Positions 12,585 through 24,784 of a stretch of 64,000 nucleotides of DNA are shown in pieces. Made by a program: the position numbers and the translations under genes. The stretch covers positions 6,113,501-6,177,500 of the forward strand of contig JARUPY010000539.1 of assembly GCA_029817715.1 (NCBI GenBank), read 5' to 3'. Origin of the DNA: Melastoma dodecandrum. Taxonomy: Eukaryota > Streptophyta > Magnoliopsida > Myrtales > Melastomataceae. Every line of letters begins with the position of its first letter. Positions within the stretch are counted from its first letter, which is position 1. The notes under the pieces were generated by a model. It saw only the letters and a program-made list of their open reading frames with translations. It ran no database searches and was not told the DNA's origin.

Positions 12585-15500
12585 CATTAATTATAGGATT
12601 CGAGGGAGAGTAGAAACACCTAATAATTCCCCGACTACGACTTTGATGTAAAACTTAATGCATATGAATTCTTATCATTCCACAAGAAAGGAACAATCAT
12701 TTATTGCTTATCCAAATGACACTGAACAAATCATCATCACATCCACTTTTATTATTATTATAATTGTTGTTTTCTTAAAAAAATAGTAAAAGATGAAATC
12801 GAACCGAACCTTCTTAAGAGCATCTCTAAAGCCAAACCATGGGAGAGGATGATTATTTTCATTTTCTGTGTGGTCTCGAGCTTCTAGAAAGGGGAACGTT
12901 CTGATGATTGTCATGAAAACAAAAGGTAGCGAATGAAACTCAGGGAATATCGTGACGCCCGTCTAATGTTGGAATGTAGCGTACGACCTTTATACATGGA
13001 AGAGCCGATGATTCTCCCCCACCCCGACTCTTATGATTACAAAAAATAATCGAGTTTATGGCGATAGGGACTGATTATTATTATCCTTGATTAACCATTC
13101 TCAAGGGGCTCGTTTCAGCAAATCCCCTTGGCAAATATGTGTATAATTCCGATTGAATTGACGCGAAGCGAATATTCCCCCCCGAGAAACGTCGTGTTTT
13201 GCTTGTTAACTTTGTCCGATCGTTTTCGTGACGAGGTTTTTGTTGTTTTTGCGATCAGTCCATATAGATTGTCATCATGCCCGCCCCATGTACACATTGT
13301 TGCCTTACCCAAAAAAAAAAAAAAAGAAGTTTTTAATTTAAGACAAAAAACGTGGCACGGAAGTACAGAACATGCTAATGATAATGTTCATCCAAAGGCA
13401 AACTCATATTTTTTAGTCAGTAATGATTCCATTGACATGCAACTGATGAATGCCCTTTTTCTTACATCAGCTGTAGTCTCTCCCATGTTAATCCCCCTCG
13501 CCTGCGGCACCCACCTGACAAAACTCGGCTCTAAGTCCCAATCCCTTCAGCGTCATCACTAATGAATCGCCTGAACAATAGAAAAAGGGAAAAGAAAAGG
13601 AGTACATCCAAGGCAAATGTTGGTCGGTTAGGTTTTTTTTTAAGACCCGACACAAAGAAAAACCGCATTATTATCGTGTCATAACTTTAACAAGTTGTTC
13701 TTTTGTTCCCCTTTTCTATCGAGTCAGGCAGTGGTAAAAGGACAAGCCGGTGACTACCCCATTTTTTGAATCCTTTCACTTTGTTATGGAGGAATCGTGA
13801 TGGAATTTACCTGGGGGGGGGGGGGGAGGTGTTGTTGTGATCTCTATATATCTGTGTCCGAATAAATTACACGAATGACCAATTGTAATACACACAATAC
13901 ATGTTAAAAATCAGGCTCTCTGTCTGTTTATTCCTCGTGGAAACTCCACCGACGGTTTACATTTCGTCGAATTACACGTGTTTTTTTACCCTTTTTTCTC
14001 AAATCGAAACCCTAGTAAACAAAACACGTCGTAGGTCAATCTCTTGAAATGTCTATTCCTCTTATTTTAGATATTATTTCATCCATTCATTCATGTCCCA
14101 CTAATAATGGGAGAGACTTTTAAATTCTGGGGATGAAAATGTGGGTGACCCTCAGCCATCACACACATTAATTGCTCTCACAATCTCCTCTGACGAAAGG
14201 TGGTCTCCCTCCCCTTCCTCAATATCTCCAGACATTGAGTGATGCTGGCAACTTCACCAGTTATATCAGACTAGGAAGCCAAAGATTAAATGGACCCCAC
14301 CATTCTTTCTTCCCTTTGGGAACGAACGAATGGACACGACACGACACGAGGGGCAAACTTATTATTTGTTTAGGGTTTTGCAGGCTTTTGCTTTTCGTTA
14401 TGAATCCCATTTTATTCATCATCGGAGATGAATTTGCCATTTTCTGTTTGCACCAAACTTTTCAAAAAAAAAAAAAAGGATTTCTGGCATTAATCAAATC
14501 GGAATCCCATCCGTAATCTAACAATCTATCCCACCTGTCGAATCGATCAGTCAAAGCAAGGAGGAAACACACCAAAAATAAAAGCACGCTGTTCTTTCTT
14601 TTACCACACACACACACACACACCCTTCGCTCCAACGATTGTGGGGACATGCTTGGACCGCCCGATGCCGATTCATTATCATTGCTATTATTCGGACCAA
14701 GAATTCGGTCCCCACTGTTAGGCCAAGGTCGCGATCTCCCCCGGGATGACCACCGTAAGAAATTTATTATATGATTGATAAAGAGGACGAACGAATACGT
14801 GAAGTTATGTTCTGAAACAGTGTTAGGTGGGAAAAAAAATTGTAAAATAAAATATAGTTTTAAATTGTTCGACATTCAAAAAACCCATTTTATTGAAATA
14901 TGAATTTATAAGTCTCATTTTTTTAAAATAAACAGGGAAGAAGTCCAACTTTCTTTGTGAGTAAAGCCAGACTTATGAAGTCCGATTTCGAGACATTAGT
15001 TTCTGAATTTCGAAACTACCCGCTCCATTTCACAAATATTTTTTTCGTACTACGTTAAAATAAAAGCAAAACTCCATGAACATGTGTACATAAAAAAACA
15101 CAAATAGGAGAAAAATGTGATTGGAATGTTTAATTATATTAACTTTCTTTAAAAATGAATTAATATAAATTTAAATAATAAAATACCAATTACAATTTCT
15201 TCTTTTTACCGGTTCTCTCCGTATGCCCGAAATGGGTAAATCGTAGTTACACTCCTAGGCCCAGCAATACCCTTTCTTTCGCGGGTCAACAGAAGGCCCA
15301 TATTTAGGCCCGTTTAAGCTCCCCGTTGCTCAGGCCGATTAATTTGGGCCTAGGGGGAGGCAAGTCAGGCCCATGGGCCAAATTGGATCATTCTGTTCGG
15401 GAAGAAAGTAAGGATGGAGACACGGACGAAGATGATGCCGGCGGGGGGATGCAGGGAAACAGGAAAGCGATCCCATTGGGAAGATCAAATTTAAAATAAA

Positions 15501-16038
15501 TATTAAAGAGGGAAGCGGCTTTTTCAGTGAGGGGACCTTTTTTTCCTTTCATTGTTTAACTTGCCGTGAACAATCAGGCAATCGCAATCTTATTCTTAGA
15601 ATAATATTTACAGAAATGATTTTCTGTAGGGAGGAAATCGTCTTTTAAAGAAAGGCAATTACACCCGGGATCGCACGCCAAAGAAAGAAAGGAAGAAAGA
15701 ACGAAGAAGTTGTCCAGGAGATCACCATCATCATCATCGGATTGATTCCAGAGGTGGGCAGGATTTTAATTTCAGGTTGGGGAGTTGTCTCCTTCCCTCC
15801 CCAGCTCCAGGACAGGGGTTGTGTCCGTCAGTCCGACAATTCTGCCGCCGTCCCCATCTCATCTCTTCCCAATAATTCCTTTTTGTACTACCCTCCCCAA
15901 CTGAACTCACCCCGTGACTCGGTCTCTCCTCCCCCCCCCCCCCCCTCTCTCTCTCTCCTTATCCCTCTCTTTCATCTGTTCCATCATCCCCTGCTTTTAT
16001 TGGGCGGTCTTTTCAGAGGTGGGCTTAGTGGGGAAGAC
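12585..16038. promoter_or_regulatory. Head-to-head intergenic region, CYP90A1 / Yippee
   Basis: About 3.5 kb of AT-rich non-coding DNA separating two divergent genes. It contains a G run near 13812-13827, a CA repeat at about 14606-14622 and a C/CT tract just upstream of the Yippee start (about 15932-15957). A tight group of GGCCCA/TGGGCC words lies at 15257-15373, roughly 0.7 kb upstream of the Yippee ATG. The ORFs present (13128-13562 plus, 14462-14875 minus) show no domain. I see no transposon ends. Confidence 0.5.
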
Positions 16039-17269
16039 ATGGGGAGGGTGTTCGTGGTTACTCTCGAAGGGAAGATCTACAGTTGCAAATACTGCAAGAC
16101 CCACCTCGCCGTCTGCGAAGACATCGTCTCCAAGGTAGTTCCTTCTTTCTGGGTTTTTGTCCCTCGTATGCTTTTCGTGTTTTGTTGTCCATCTGGCGGC
16201 CCAAAGGTTCTGTTTTTTCTTCGTATCGCCGGCGAGTGGTCGGCGGGCGATGCCTTCTTTCATTTGGGTGTATTCCCGATCGGTCGTTTGCCGGCCCAGG
16301 AGAGTTTGGTTGTAGTTAGTCCCTGGGCTCATCTGTGATGATTTCCTTCGTGTTCACCGCAAGGAGAGATCGATAATATTTGACGATCGTTAGGCGGGGC
16401 TGTCTGCCGGATTCTTAGGACACTGCATTGCTGGGATTGGTTCCTGATTGAGAAAAATCCACGAATAGGAAGTCGTGGTATCGTGTCGTTCCATGTCAAA
16501 TTTTGAGTTATTTATTTTGGTGTTGTCTTCAAGACGACGACTTTATTGTGCTGACTTAATATCTTCTGCCTTTCTTATGGTCCTATTGACATTAAATTGT
16601 CGTCTTTGATTCAGTCATTCCAGAGCAGACATGGGAAAGCTCTTACCTTTTCAATAAGGTGTAAGTTTTCCTAGATATTGACTCTCCTTCATATTTCAGT
16701 AATTGTGGTAATGAGGCTAGCGTGTGAATTCGCCATGTTTTAACCTCAATCCAGATGAATGAACCTCTCATTCTGCTATAATTTACATCCAGATTCTTAT
16801 GCAATCAGTTTTTATACGGACTCATGACCCTCTTTGCAGAGCAAATGTCACTGTCGGCACAACAGAAGTGAGGATGATGATGACCGGACTACATACCGTC
16901 GCTGATATATTCTGTGTTTCTTGTGGATCGATTGTCGGATGGAAATACGTGAGACCCTGATCAATTCTTCTGTGCTAAAAGCATCGCGAACTCATTTTGT
17001 CTAGCTAATTGGGACTAATAATTCAGGAAACTGCTCATGACAAGAGCCAGAAGTATAAAGAAGGGAAGTCCGTCCTTGAGCGGTCAGTAGGGGGAATGAA
17101 ATCATCCACTTTTGCCGCCCGGATGTTTGTCTAATTACATTCTTCTTTAGCAACTGTTTCCTGAGTTTGTTTTTGTGGGGGCAGGGAGAAGATATCTGGT
17201 CCTGATGGAAGCTACTACTGGGCTAGTCATGAAGCACATACTGGGGGAAGTGATGCTGATGATGCATGA
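16039..17269 (+). CDS. Yippee-like zinc-binding protein
   Basis: Five exons, 16039-16134, 16615-16658, 16840-16948, 17027-17082 and 17185-17269, give a complete 129-residue protein. The Yippee domain fills almost the whole length. The first zinc-ligand pair is CKYC at residues 16-19 in [12 protein letters not shown]. The exon 2-3 join reads [12 protein letters not shown]. The second pair is CVSC in [37 protein letters not shown] and the family C-terminus [10 protein letters not shown] follow. By family knowledge these are small conserved proteins with a CULT/MIS18-like zinc fold, and the plant role is poorly defined. The intron in codon 32, after SK, is at a typical family position. No defects are seen. 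Confidence 0.93.
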
Positions 17270-17902
17270 CTTGGAACATGCTTCCAATGTCATTTGTTGC
17301 AACTGTACAGTCTTTGTAATCACAACATTTCTTTTCCAACTAATTAGAACTTTTCGCTCTATCGGAAAAGTTGTCCGGCAGCATCTTATGATTGATTGGA
17401 AACTTATTTTTAACGTTGAAAATGTTAGCGTCGCGCATCTTCTCCTAGTTAACAGGAGAAACCGGGAGACAAAGTCGGACAGTGAAGCTTCTCAACATTC
17501 AACATAACAAACAGAAACAAAAGATTTTATTTACATTTATCTGGTATTTCATCTGGTATTTCGTTCCTTTCATCAACAGAGAAGCCGTTTGCTTACCACC
17601 TAAAGGGACTGTCAAGAATGCGACCTCTCAAACAGCCCTTGTATCCACTAAAACCTCAAGGGAAACCTTCAGCCGCTTAAAACTTTGGATGGTGGATCTA
17701 GAGACGTATTTCAAGTGTAGGGGATATGCCAGAAGATGTACTTCAAGTCGCAATTATCCTCAGGGGGTGCTCCGGAACATAAGTAACACCTGCCAACGGA
17801 GTTGTCATTTAATCAATTGTTCTGCAGAACATGAACAAAGCACATACTGACAGGCTAAATCATGTTCACTGAATATGCAAATGGCTCTTCATCCAATTGG
17901 TT
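17270..17902. other. Convergent 3' spacer
   Basis: Interval between the Yippee gene (plus) and the large minus-strand gene. It should hold the Yippee 3' UTR and possibly the last small exon or 3' UTR of the minus-strand gene. No ORF here has a recognisable motif. Confidence 0.45.
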
Positions 17903-20900
17903 TCAGCATCCATCATCTTTCCAAGGCATCATTGGACAATCAACCACAAAAGTAATTCCAAATCGGCAGGTAATACCTCTCTCTTGAACATCAATCTGCA
18001 GCGTGTCTAATGTTATAATGCCATCTGTCAGAGGAAGTAGCCCAAGCTTGATGGTCACAGTACTTTTAGAAGGAACACATCTGAGGATCGCCAAGAGAGT
18101 CAGACATTATATTTCTCAGTTACTGAGCTCATCATATAAGCAGATTAAATGAACTATTACCCAAGTGGAACTCTACTCTGCAGCCAGAGGTGTGAACAAC
18201 CAAACCCAGCACTTGGAATGGTTTCCGATAATAGGGAAGCCTGGTCCTGCAAAGAGATCACTTTGTTTTCACTTCCATAGTTCCTCAGGTCTTTTACTGA
18301 TGGTAGAGACACAGCACCAGCCTGATTTCTTGATTTTCCAGAAGCGTTTGGAATCCCCATCATGGGACTGGCAGGCAATATAGGCGAAGAATTCAAGGAA
18401 AGTACAGAAGGGGGAGAAGTAAATGAGGCTGGCGCGAGAATTGTCATTGTTAGATCTTCAGATGTCAAATTCGAAGCCTTCAGAGCAAGTACCTGAAATT
18501 GCGACGTAGTTAGTATGCTCTACTACTACATATGTTCAGTAGATAGTCACTTTTGTAGAGGAAAACCTGAACAGGAAGTGGTGAGACAGGCAAATTTAGA
18601 CCACTAGATTCAGTTGAAATTTTACATGCAACTGAGATCATGATGTCCCTGGACATACAGGGCTGCCAATCTATGGGATGCCTGAAAGAGAATTGAGATT
18701 CTGCACATAGCACATGAAATTTCTAATCTTTTATCAGCATTACTATCTGTCAAGAGTCAAAGTAAAAAAGCGACATATCTGATAAAGAGTACCAGAGGCA
18801 TTGCAGCGACACGACACCATTATTGAATAGCGATCGGTATTAGAACCACTCTTTTCTCCATCAGTTAGTTTCATGAAACCACTATGCTTTAAGGCTTTGC
18901 CAGGAGGCACCCGAGATGACTGGGCACCTGTTCTGTCTTGGGAAAGAATTTTCTTCCATGTAGAAATAGCAGGCTTAAGAATAAAAGAGTGTTCTTCACC
19001 TCTCCTGAAGGGAAAAACAGTCCAATTAACTAGAAGTAGAAGATTGAAGGAATTCCAATTATCAGTATGAGCAAACTTTCCCCATTCTATCACCAAATGG
19101 TGAAAGTGCAGTTCAAACCAGATATTTCCATGCAAGGGATCATCAAAGTTTAGATGATGGTGGCGAAGCAGAAAAAACTTCTAGGTAGAAAAGTGCAGGA
19201 GGACATGATAATAAAAGCTGACAAGAAAAAGAGACTAACCTGAGAGGTAAATTAGGCAAAATATGGTCACCTCCAACTTCCATAGATGCAATTGGCAAGG
19301 ATAGTGGAGGCATCATCCTTGTGGTTTCCTCAAGAACTATTGTGACGGAATCTATATATACCACAATCTCAGGTATATAAGATGGGCAAACATTCTGCAT
19401 TAAAAGGTCACACAGATAAGGAAGAAGTACTTCTAGAAAGAACTTTACTTAGGACCTGAATTTCGGAGAACTGCAAAATTCTAAGACAGCCTGTTGAAAA
19501 GATTCTTGCCGCCCACAGAAGATGAATTAGACTGAATTTCTAAGACCTAGAAATTCGAAGACTGAATTTCTAAAGAAGATGAATTATTGAAACTTGAAAG
19601 AAATCTCCATATAACCATCTCATGCAGACAGAATACCTTTATCTGCACACAGAGAAGATCATCTGTTTTGCAGACAGCAGGGAAAGAGCAGATTTCAACA
19701 GGTTGAATTACTTGAATTTTTCTCCTCCACCTTCTCCCAGGTATATACACACCTTCAAGGCCATAACAAACAGAAAACCTTTTTGGCTCCAGTAACACAC
19801 CTCTAAAGGATAGCAGACCTTCTTTACCAGCTACTTGACTCCTCGATAAATATTTACTAGAGTACCGATCTCTTTCTTCCAGCTCAAACTTTGATGTAGA
19901 GCTAAGATTTGTTGAGGGAGCAGTTGCTTGTGCTTGTCCTGTACTTTGAGGAAGAGAGGACATAGAGTAACTTCTAAAATTTCCAAAAGAAAAGACCTGA
20001 GAGCCAGAGGAACTTGAATTATGAGACCTTTCTGATGTACTTCCAATTCCAGACGAGCTAATAGGTGAACTAGACCGAGATCTAGTATGTGCAGTAAAAG
20101 TATTGTCCAAAGGAAACAGCCACGTCAATAGCTCGCTGCATGGTTCATCATATGCATCAAGAAAATCATCATCCTGCTGATAAACCAAACTTTCTGGAGA
20201 ATATTTCTCAAATTGACAAATCTCTATGACTGGGTCTTGCAAAGAATCATCACCAATGTTAACTTGAAGAACAACCTGTATTAATCGAAAAAAGATGAAA
20301 CGAGAATGACCAGGGCCACAGTTTGTCAAGCCAAGAAATTCTCTACAAATAATAATGACACAAAACTGGGAAAATGCTATTTAGTTTTAGAGAACAGAAG
20401 ATGTCCACGGTAGAAAGATGGTACATATGGCCATTACTGTTTCCCAGAGATGCAGAACTGAATTTCAAATTTGTGGACATGAGTAACTTCTATAATAGCC
20501 AGGAAGCAATTTCAACATTACTGAGGAAGACATGAGCTTTAAGGCATACCACTATGTCTCCATTCGTGAGGGACAAACATTTGACAGAATTTCTAGCCAT
20601 TCCACCAGTGGCATTTGCTTTGAAACTTCCCTGATTTGTTGTTCCTTTCTTTTCAATCAGATGCTTATCGGTTGTGATGGAAATGGTCCTGAAATTATGA
20701 GCCTCCATTCGTGAAGGATAAGAAGAATTCTTACTGGGCATCCTCCTTGACCCTAGCGCATCATCTGAATCAGCAAACCTAACAAAAAAATGTGAATTCT
20801 GGAATCTCTGAAGTGTTCTCTCTGTCTTTCGCATTTGATCTTCCGTTCTGAGAAGAGATTCACCATCAGAAATGTCCTTTTGCGAAGCGGTTTCCCCTTT

Positions 20901-21599
20901 AGATGAATGGCCACTTCTTTGCTTATCATCTAATTTGTCGGAACAGACATTTGCATTATGTGGCACTTCACCATTTTCGCCTGCATTATTGCTTTTAGTA
21001 ACATGTCTCCTGCCATTTTTGCTCATCACTGCATCGACATTAAATGAGGTAATAACTTCTACATCTTGCCCACAAGCTGACAAGCATGCCAATACATGTA
21101 CCTGTTCACCTGAATATAATATTTGAAGGTGAGTTAATCGGAATGCATGAAACTAAATCATGCCTGAGAAATTTTATTGAGTAAGCTTACCTGGAAAGAC
21201 AAAAGAACGGTCCACAGAGCGCAATGACCAGATATCTGGTGAGTTTTGCCATGTGTTAGGGAGCTTTCCTGCACAAAGATTACAGTTAACTTTCCATGAA
21301 GACAACTTCATATGATTCGTCAAAATATTATAGATTGAAGCACTAATAAGTATTAACTTCATCAACAACCATGAACCGTCTTGTTGGATGAAAAGCCCTC
21401 CTATTCTCGTCATCCAATACCACTGTGCTGTTTCACAGCACCCACACCCTCTAACACACAGTCATACAAAACGGGTCATCACATTCTCAGCATAAAGGTC
21501 TAAGAGCTAACTTGGACGACAATTACCATGTGGAATAGTAATCCAACCTTCTTCCTCGGAAACATCCAAGTATTTATCAACAACTGGAGCATCGCTCAT
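17903..21599 (-). CDS. Large plant-conserved protein, possibly TRIPP (TRAPPII-interacting plant protein)
   Basis: Multi-exon gene starting at 21599 with MSDAPVVDKYLDVSEEEGW. Exon anchors, approximate: 21599-21527, 21270-21190, 21100-20545, 20280-19635, 19397-19243, 19012-18784, 18690-18565, 18495-18160 and 18080-17903. Recognisable conserved strings include SPDIWSLRSVDRSFVFPG, a Ser-rich linker (SSGSQVFSFGNFRSYSMSSLP), SFRGVLLEPKRFSVCYGLEG, PGRRWRRKIQVIQPVEI, RGEEHSFILKPA, LAPASFTSPPSVLSLNSSP and LPLTDGIITLDTLQID. Total length is about 800 residues. I recognise it as a single-copy angiosperm protein without a catalytic domain. The length and beta-rich C-terminal half resemble TRIPP, a plant-specific TRAPPII subunit acting in post-Golgi traffic, but that link is from memory and tentative. 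The last exon's end is uncertain: a GT follows QERG, so a further 3' exon may exist between 17270 and 17903. Confidence 0.72.
19534..19556. repeat. Short perfect hairpin within a local direct duplication
   Basis: GAATTTCTA and TAGAAATTC flank a 5-nt loop. The same GACTGAATTTCTAA word recurs at about 19559 and GAAGATGAATTA occurs on both sides, so this is a small local duplication, probably in an intron of the surrounding minus-strand gene. Confidence 0.5.
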
Positions 21600-23131
21600 T
21601 GTTCCGGGGACGCTAGTATGATCTTCTCTACTTCTGTCAGTCTCTAAACATGGTCATCAGCAGAAGTCTATAACACCAAGGAAATGAATCTTTGGCAAAT
21701 ACGGCCCAAAGTTGACGTGGATTTGGGTATCCAAACAGAAGCTGCAATGCTAACAGCAACGATTGGGTGATCGGCAACTCAACTTCGTTGGGGCTGTGAG
21801 TGGGAATTCATAGGCCGGGCAAGTGCCTGCCGTATATATTCCGGAATATTTCAAGGAATTCACAAGATGACCCGAAAAAGGAAGCCGAACAATAATGAAG
21901 AGGCCCCTGCAAATCACAACGGAAGTGGCAAAAATGCAGTCAGAATAACTCATAAGGCTATATCCTCGTCATCTTTCTTCCTGAAATGGGAGTATACACA
22001 AAAGTGTTTCATCACGCCTTAAGCCCAAGTCTTCATTATTACAACAGGTACCCACTTCGAATAGGAGAAGGGGAATCGCCCATCCTAATCACCATGAATC
22101 CCCGCCATCAAAGATTGCTTCCCAAATAGAGAGAGAAAATAAAAGAGAACCTTTCCAAAAGGCATCCACATCAGGATTCCGTTCCGACGGATCAACAGCG
22201 ATGAAAAAGCACCTAAAACGGAAAGGAAACACAAAGGAAATCCATGCCTTACTCCCACGGAAGCACTCTGCGTCACCAACTCAACCCGCTCTCAGTTCAG
22301 CCATCCCGATCATCGTCGACTCTGTAATTAACGTGTTCGCTTAGGATAAAAAGAGGAGGCCGAAAATGGGCTGGGCCTCAAATTAAGAGGCCTATTGGGC
22401 CTTTGGTAGGCCTGACTAGGATAATAGAAAAAATAATAAGAGAATCCGATGGGATTCAGGAACCGATCACGTGCAGCCGCGGATTCGACTTTAGGAATGT
22501 GGGTGGGCGTGTCGGAGCAAGAACAAGTCGGCGCCGCGTGATTGATGGATTGGATCCACCCTCACTACCAATCAGGAGGTTACACGTCTCATTATCTAGT
22601 TTTGACGTGTGGGAAGGGAATTCCCCAAATCCCAAATCCCGGCCAAAACTCCACTAACCAATTCCCCTTTTTCTTTAATTTTTAAATCTACAACGCATGC
22701 ACCGAAGAGGTTCACTGAATGAGAGAAGATCTTATCCACAGCAGAAAAACACACATGAAACTCTCGTATTCCTTCCTTGCCTCACTCACATCACGCGACA
22801 GGGGCCACCTCAATTGAAGGGCAGTGCCCGGAAGAAACAATCAAATCAAATCCAATGATACAAAGACGGGAATGTAGTGTTGATGTAATTGTAATGACCT
22901 GGTCTGCGCTGGCAGGAGGCAGCAGCCGTGTAGTAAAAGGCAGCTTACAGCTTTGTTGAAGGAAAAGGAAAAAGGGAAAGGAAGTAGTTCCAAATGCTCC
23001 CGAAAGTTCCCAGCTCCAATCCATCCTTGAAGGGAAGGACAGTAGTCACAGAGACACGGAGTCCCCCATGTTCGGGTTTGGTTAATTGGATAAAGATGGA
23101 AAGGCCTTTCCCCTGTTTTCCCACTCCCACC
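21600..23131. promoter_or_regulatory. Head-to-head intergenic region, TRIPP-like / HSPRO
   Basis: About 1.5 kb between divergent genes. TGGGCC/GGCCTA words cluster at about 22369-22409, suiting a housekeeping-type promoter for the minus-strand gene. The stretch 22680-23130 is the immediate HSPRO promoter. I see no gene. Confidence 0.5.
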
Positions 23132-23140
23132 TATATAAAA
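23132..23140 (+). promoter_or_regulatory. TATA box of the HSPRO gene
   Basis: TATATAAAA lies about 80 bp upstream of the ATG at 23220, in a C-rich promoter context. Confidence 0.6.
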
Positions 23141-23219
23141 TCCACCCAAACCCCCCTCCCTACCCATTGACAGACAGACACACCCCCTCCCCCTAAAAAA
23201 ACATCTTAAGACTCCCAAA

Positions 23220-24673
23220 ATGCATGTAGAGATGGTCGAGCCCGATTGGAAACAGCCCAAGAGCAAGAGGTCGTCGTCGTCGTCCTCCTCCTCCTCCTCC
23301 GCCGCCGTGGCTGCCTTGCCTCCTTTCGACAAGAAATCCCCCAGGCCTTCCAACAATCTCAGGATACTTGTTCCCCCAATCCCCTCTGAGGTTACCCCCG
23401 CGTCATCCTCCGCCTGCTCCGCCTACGAACACTACCTTCGCCTCCCAGAGCTCACCAGGATGTTCGAGTCGAGGAATTTCCCACATTGGAAGTCGGAGAC
23501 CGTCCTGAACCTGCCCTGATGGGTCTTGAGCTCACCTTCCGATTCATCTCGACCGTGCTTTCTGACCCGAGGCCTTACTCCAACTGCCGGGAGTGGATTA
23601 ACTGCCTCGAGTCGCTGGCGGTCGAAGAGGTTTTGGCGATAGCTCGCATGGTCGAGAACGAGGAGGAAGGCCCCGATATGTGTGGGGCTGCGCCTGTGGT
23701 GGATCTGAGCCGGGTGGATGGTGTGCTGGCTCGGGACGGGAGCTCATCTGAGGTGTGGAAGGTTCCCAGGGAGGAGTCCCCTGTCGTGAGCAGGATCAGC
23801 AAGGAGAGCCTGCTGCCGCGGCTTCTGAGCTGGCACAAGTCGGAGGGTGTGGCAAGAAGGGTTGCCTGCGCCGTGGAGTGTGCCTTCATGAGGTACTCGT
23901 ATACTCTCGGCATCGGCGAGCCTAACCTGATGGGGAAACCGAACCTGGACTACGACGGTGTGTGCAGGCCGTCGGAGATCCAGTTGTTGAAACGCAACCC
24001 CTACGATCAAATCGACAACCACGAGAATCAGAGCCTGTACACCATCCACCAACTCGTGGAGTCGTGGTCATGGTGTGCGTCCTCGCTCCTAAAACGCATC
24101 CTTGAGAGGATCGGTGCCGGACAATTCGAGGCGGCTGAGAGAGACTGCCGCATAGTGGAGAGGATCTGGAAACTATTTGTCGAGATTGAGGACTTGCACC
24201 TCTTGATGGATCCAGAGGACTTTCTAAAGTTAAAGAACAAGCTTGACATTCGGTCTGAGGATGCAGCGTTCTGTTTCCGGTCAACGGCGCTGGTGGAGAT
24301 GGCAAGGGCGTGCAAGGACCTGCGGCACTGTGTGCCAGGAATCCTTGGTGTGGAGGCTGATCCGATGGGGGGACCGAGGGTTCAGGAGGCAGCAATGATG
24401 TTATATGGCAATAAGGCAGAGTTCCGGCTCGTGCATCTGTTGCAGGCGATGCAGGCCATCGAGGCTGCGCTGAAGCGCTTCTTCTTTGCCTACAGGCAGG
24501 TGCTGGTTATGATGGTGGGCAGCCTGGAGGCCCGGGAGAGCAGCCGCAGCAGGGCAGGGCTGGGATTTGAGGTGGACGACTCACTGAGTCGGGTCTTCCT
24601 CGAACCCACATACTTCCCGAGCCTCGACGCTGCGAAGACGTTCCTGTGGGAGTCGTTGAGGCGTGGAGTTTGA
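23220..24673 (+). pseudogene. HSPRO2: HSPRO (Hs1pro-1 / nematode-resistance-like) gene with a single frameshift
   Basis: The frame opening at 23220 (MHVEMVEPDWK, then a poly-Ser/Ala run and CSAYEHYLRLPEL) ends at a TGA just after FPHWKSETVLNLP (stop at 23517-23519). Similarity then continues without a gap in the next frame from MGLELTFRFISTVLSDPRPY to 24673 (384 residues). HSPRO proteins are normally intronless with both halves in one frame of about 480 residues, so one base is missing or extra near the CCC at 23514-23516. Downstream hallmarks are intact: CREWINCLESL, ESLLPRLLSWHKSE, YSYTLGIGEPNL, NPYDQIDNHENQSLYT, FRLVHLLQAMQAIE. By family knowledge HSPRO proteins bind SnRK1 beta-gamma subunits and act in basal resistance. 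A homopolymer sequencing error is as likely as a true lesion. Otherwise the downstream ATG at 23519 could give a truncated product. Confidence 0.9.
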
Positions 24674-24784
24674 CCAGAACCGGTCGACGGGCGGCGTCCA
24701 AGTTAGACCATCCTTTTGTAATATAATTTTTCCCAATGAAGACTTGTTAATTTTTTTGTGATTCATTTTACGCTGATTTAATAT

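Noticed and set aside
23922..24395. 157-codon minus-strand open frame
   Set aside because: Antisense to the well-conserved HSPRO coding sequence. Pro/Ser/Arg-rich shadow frame.
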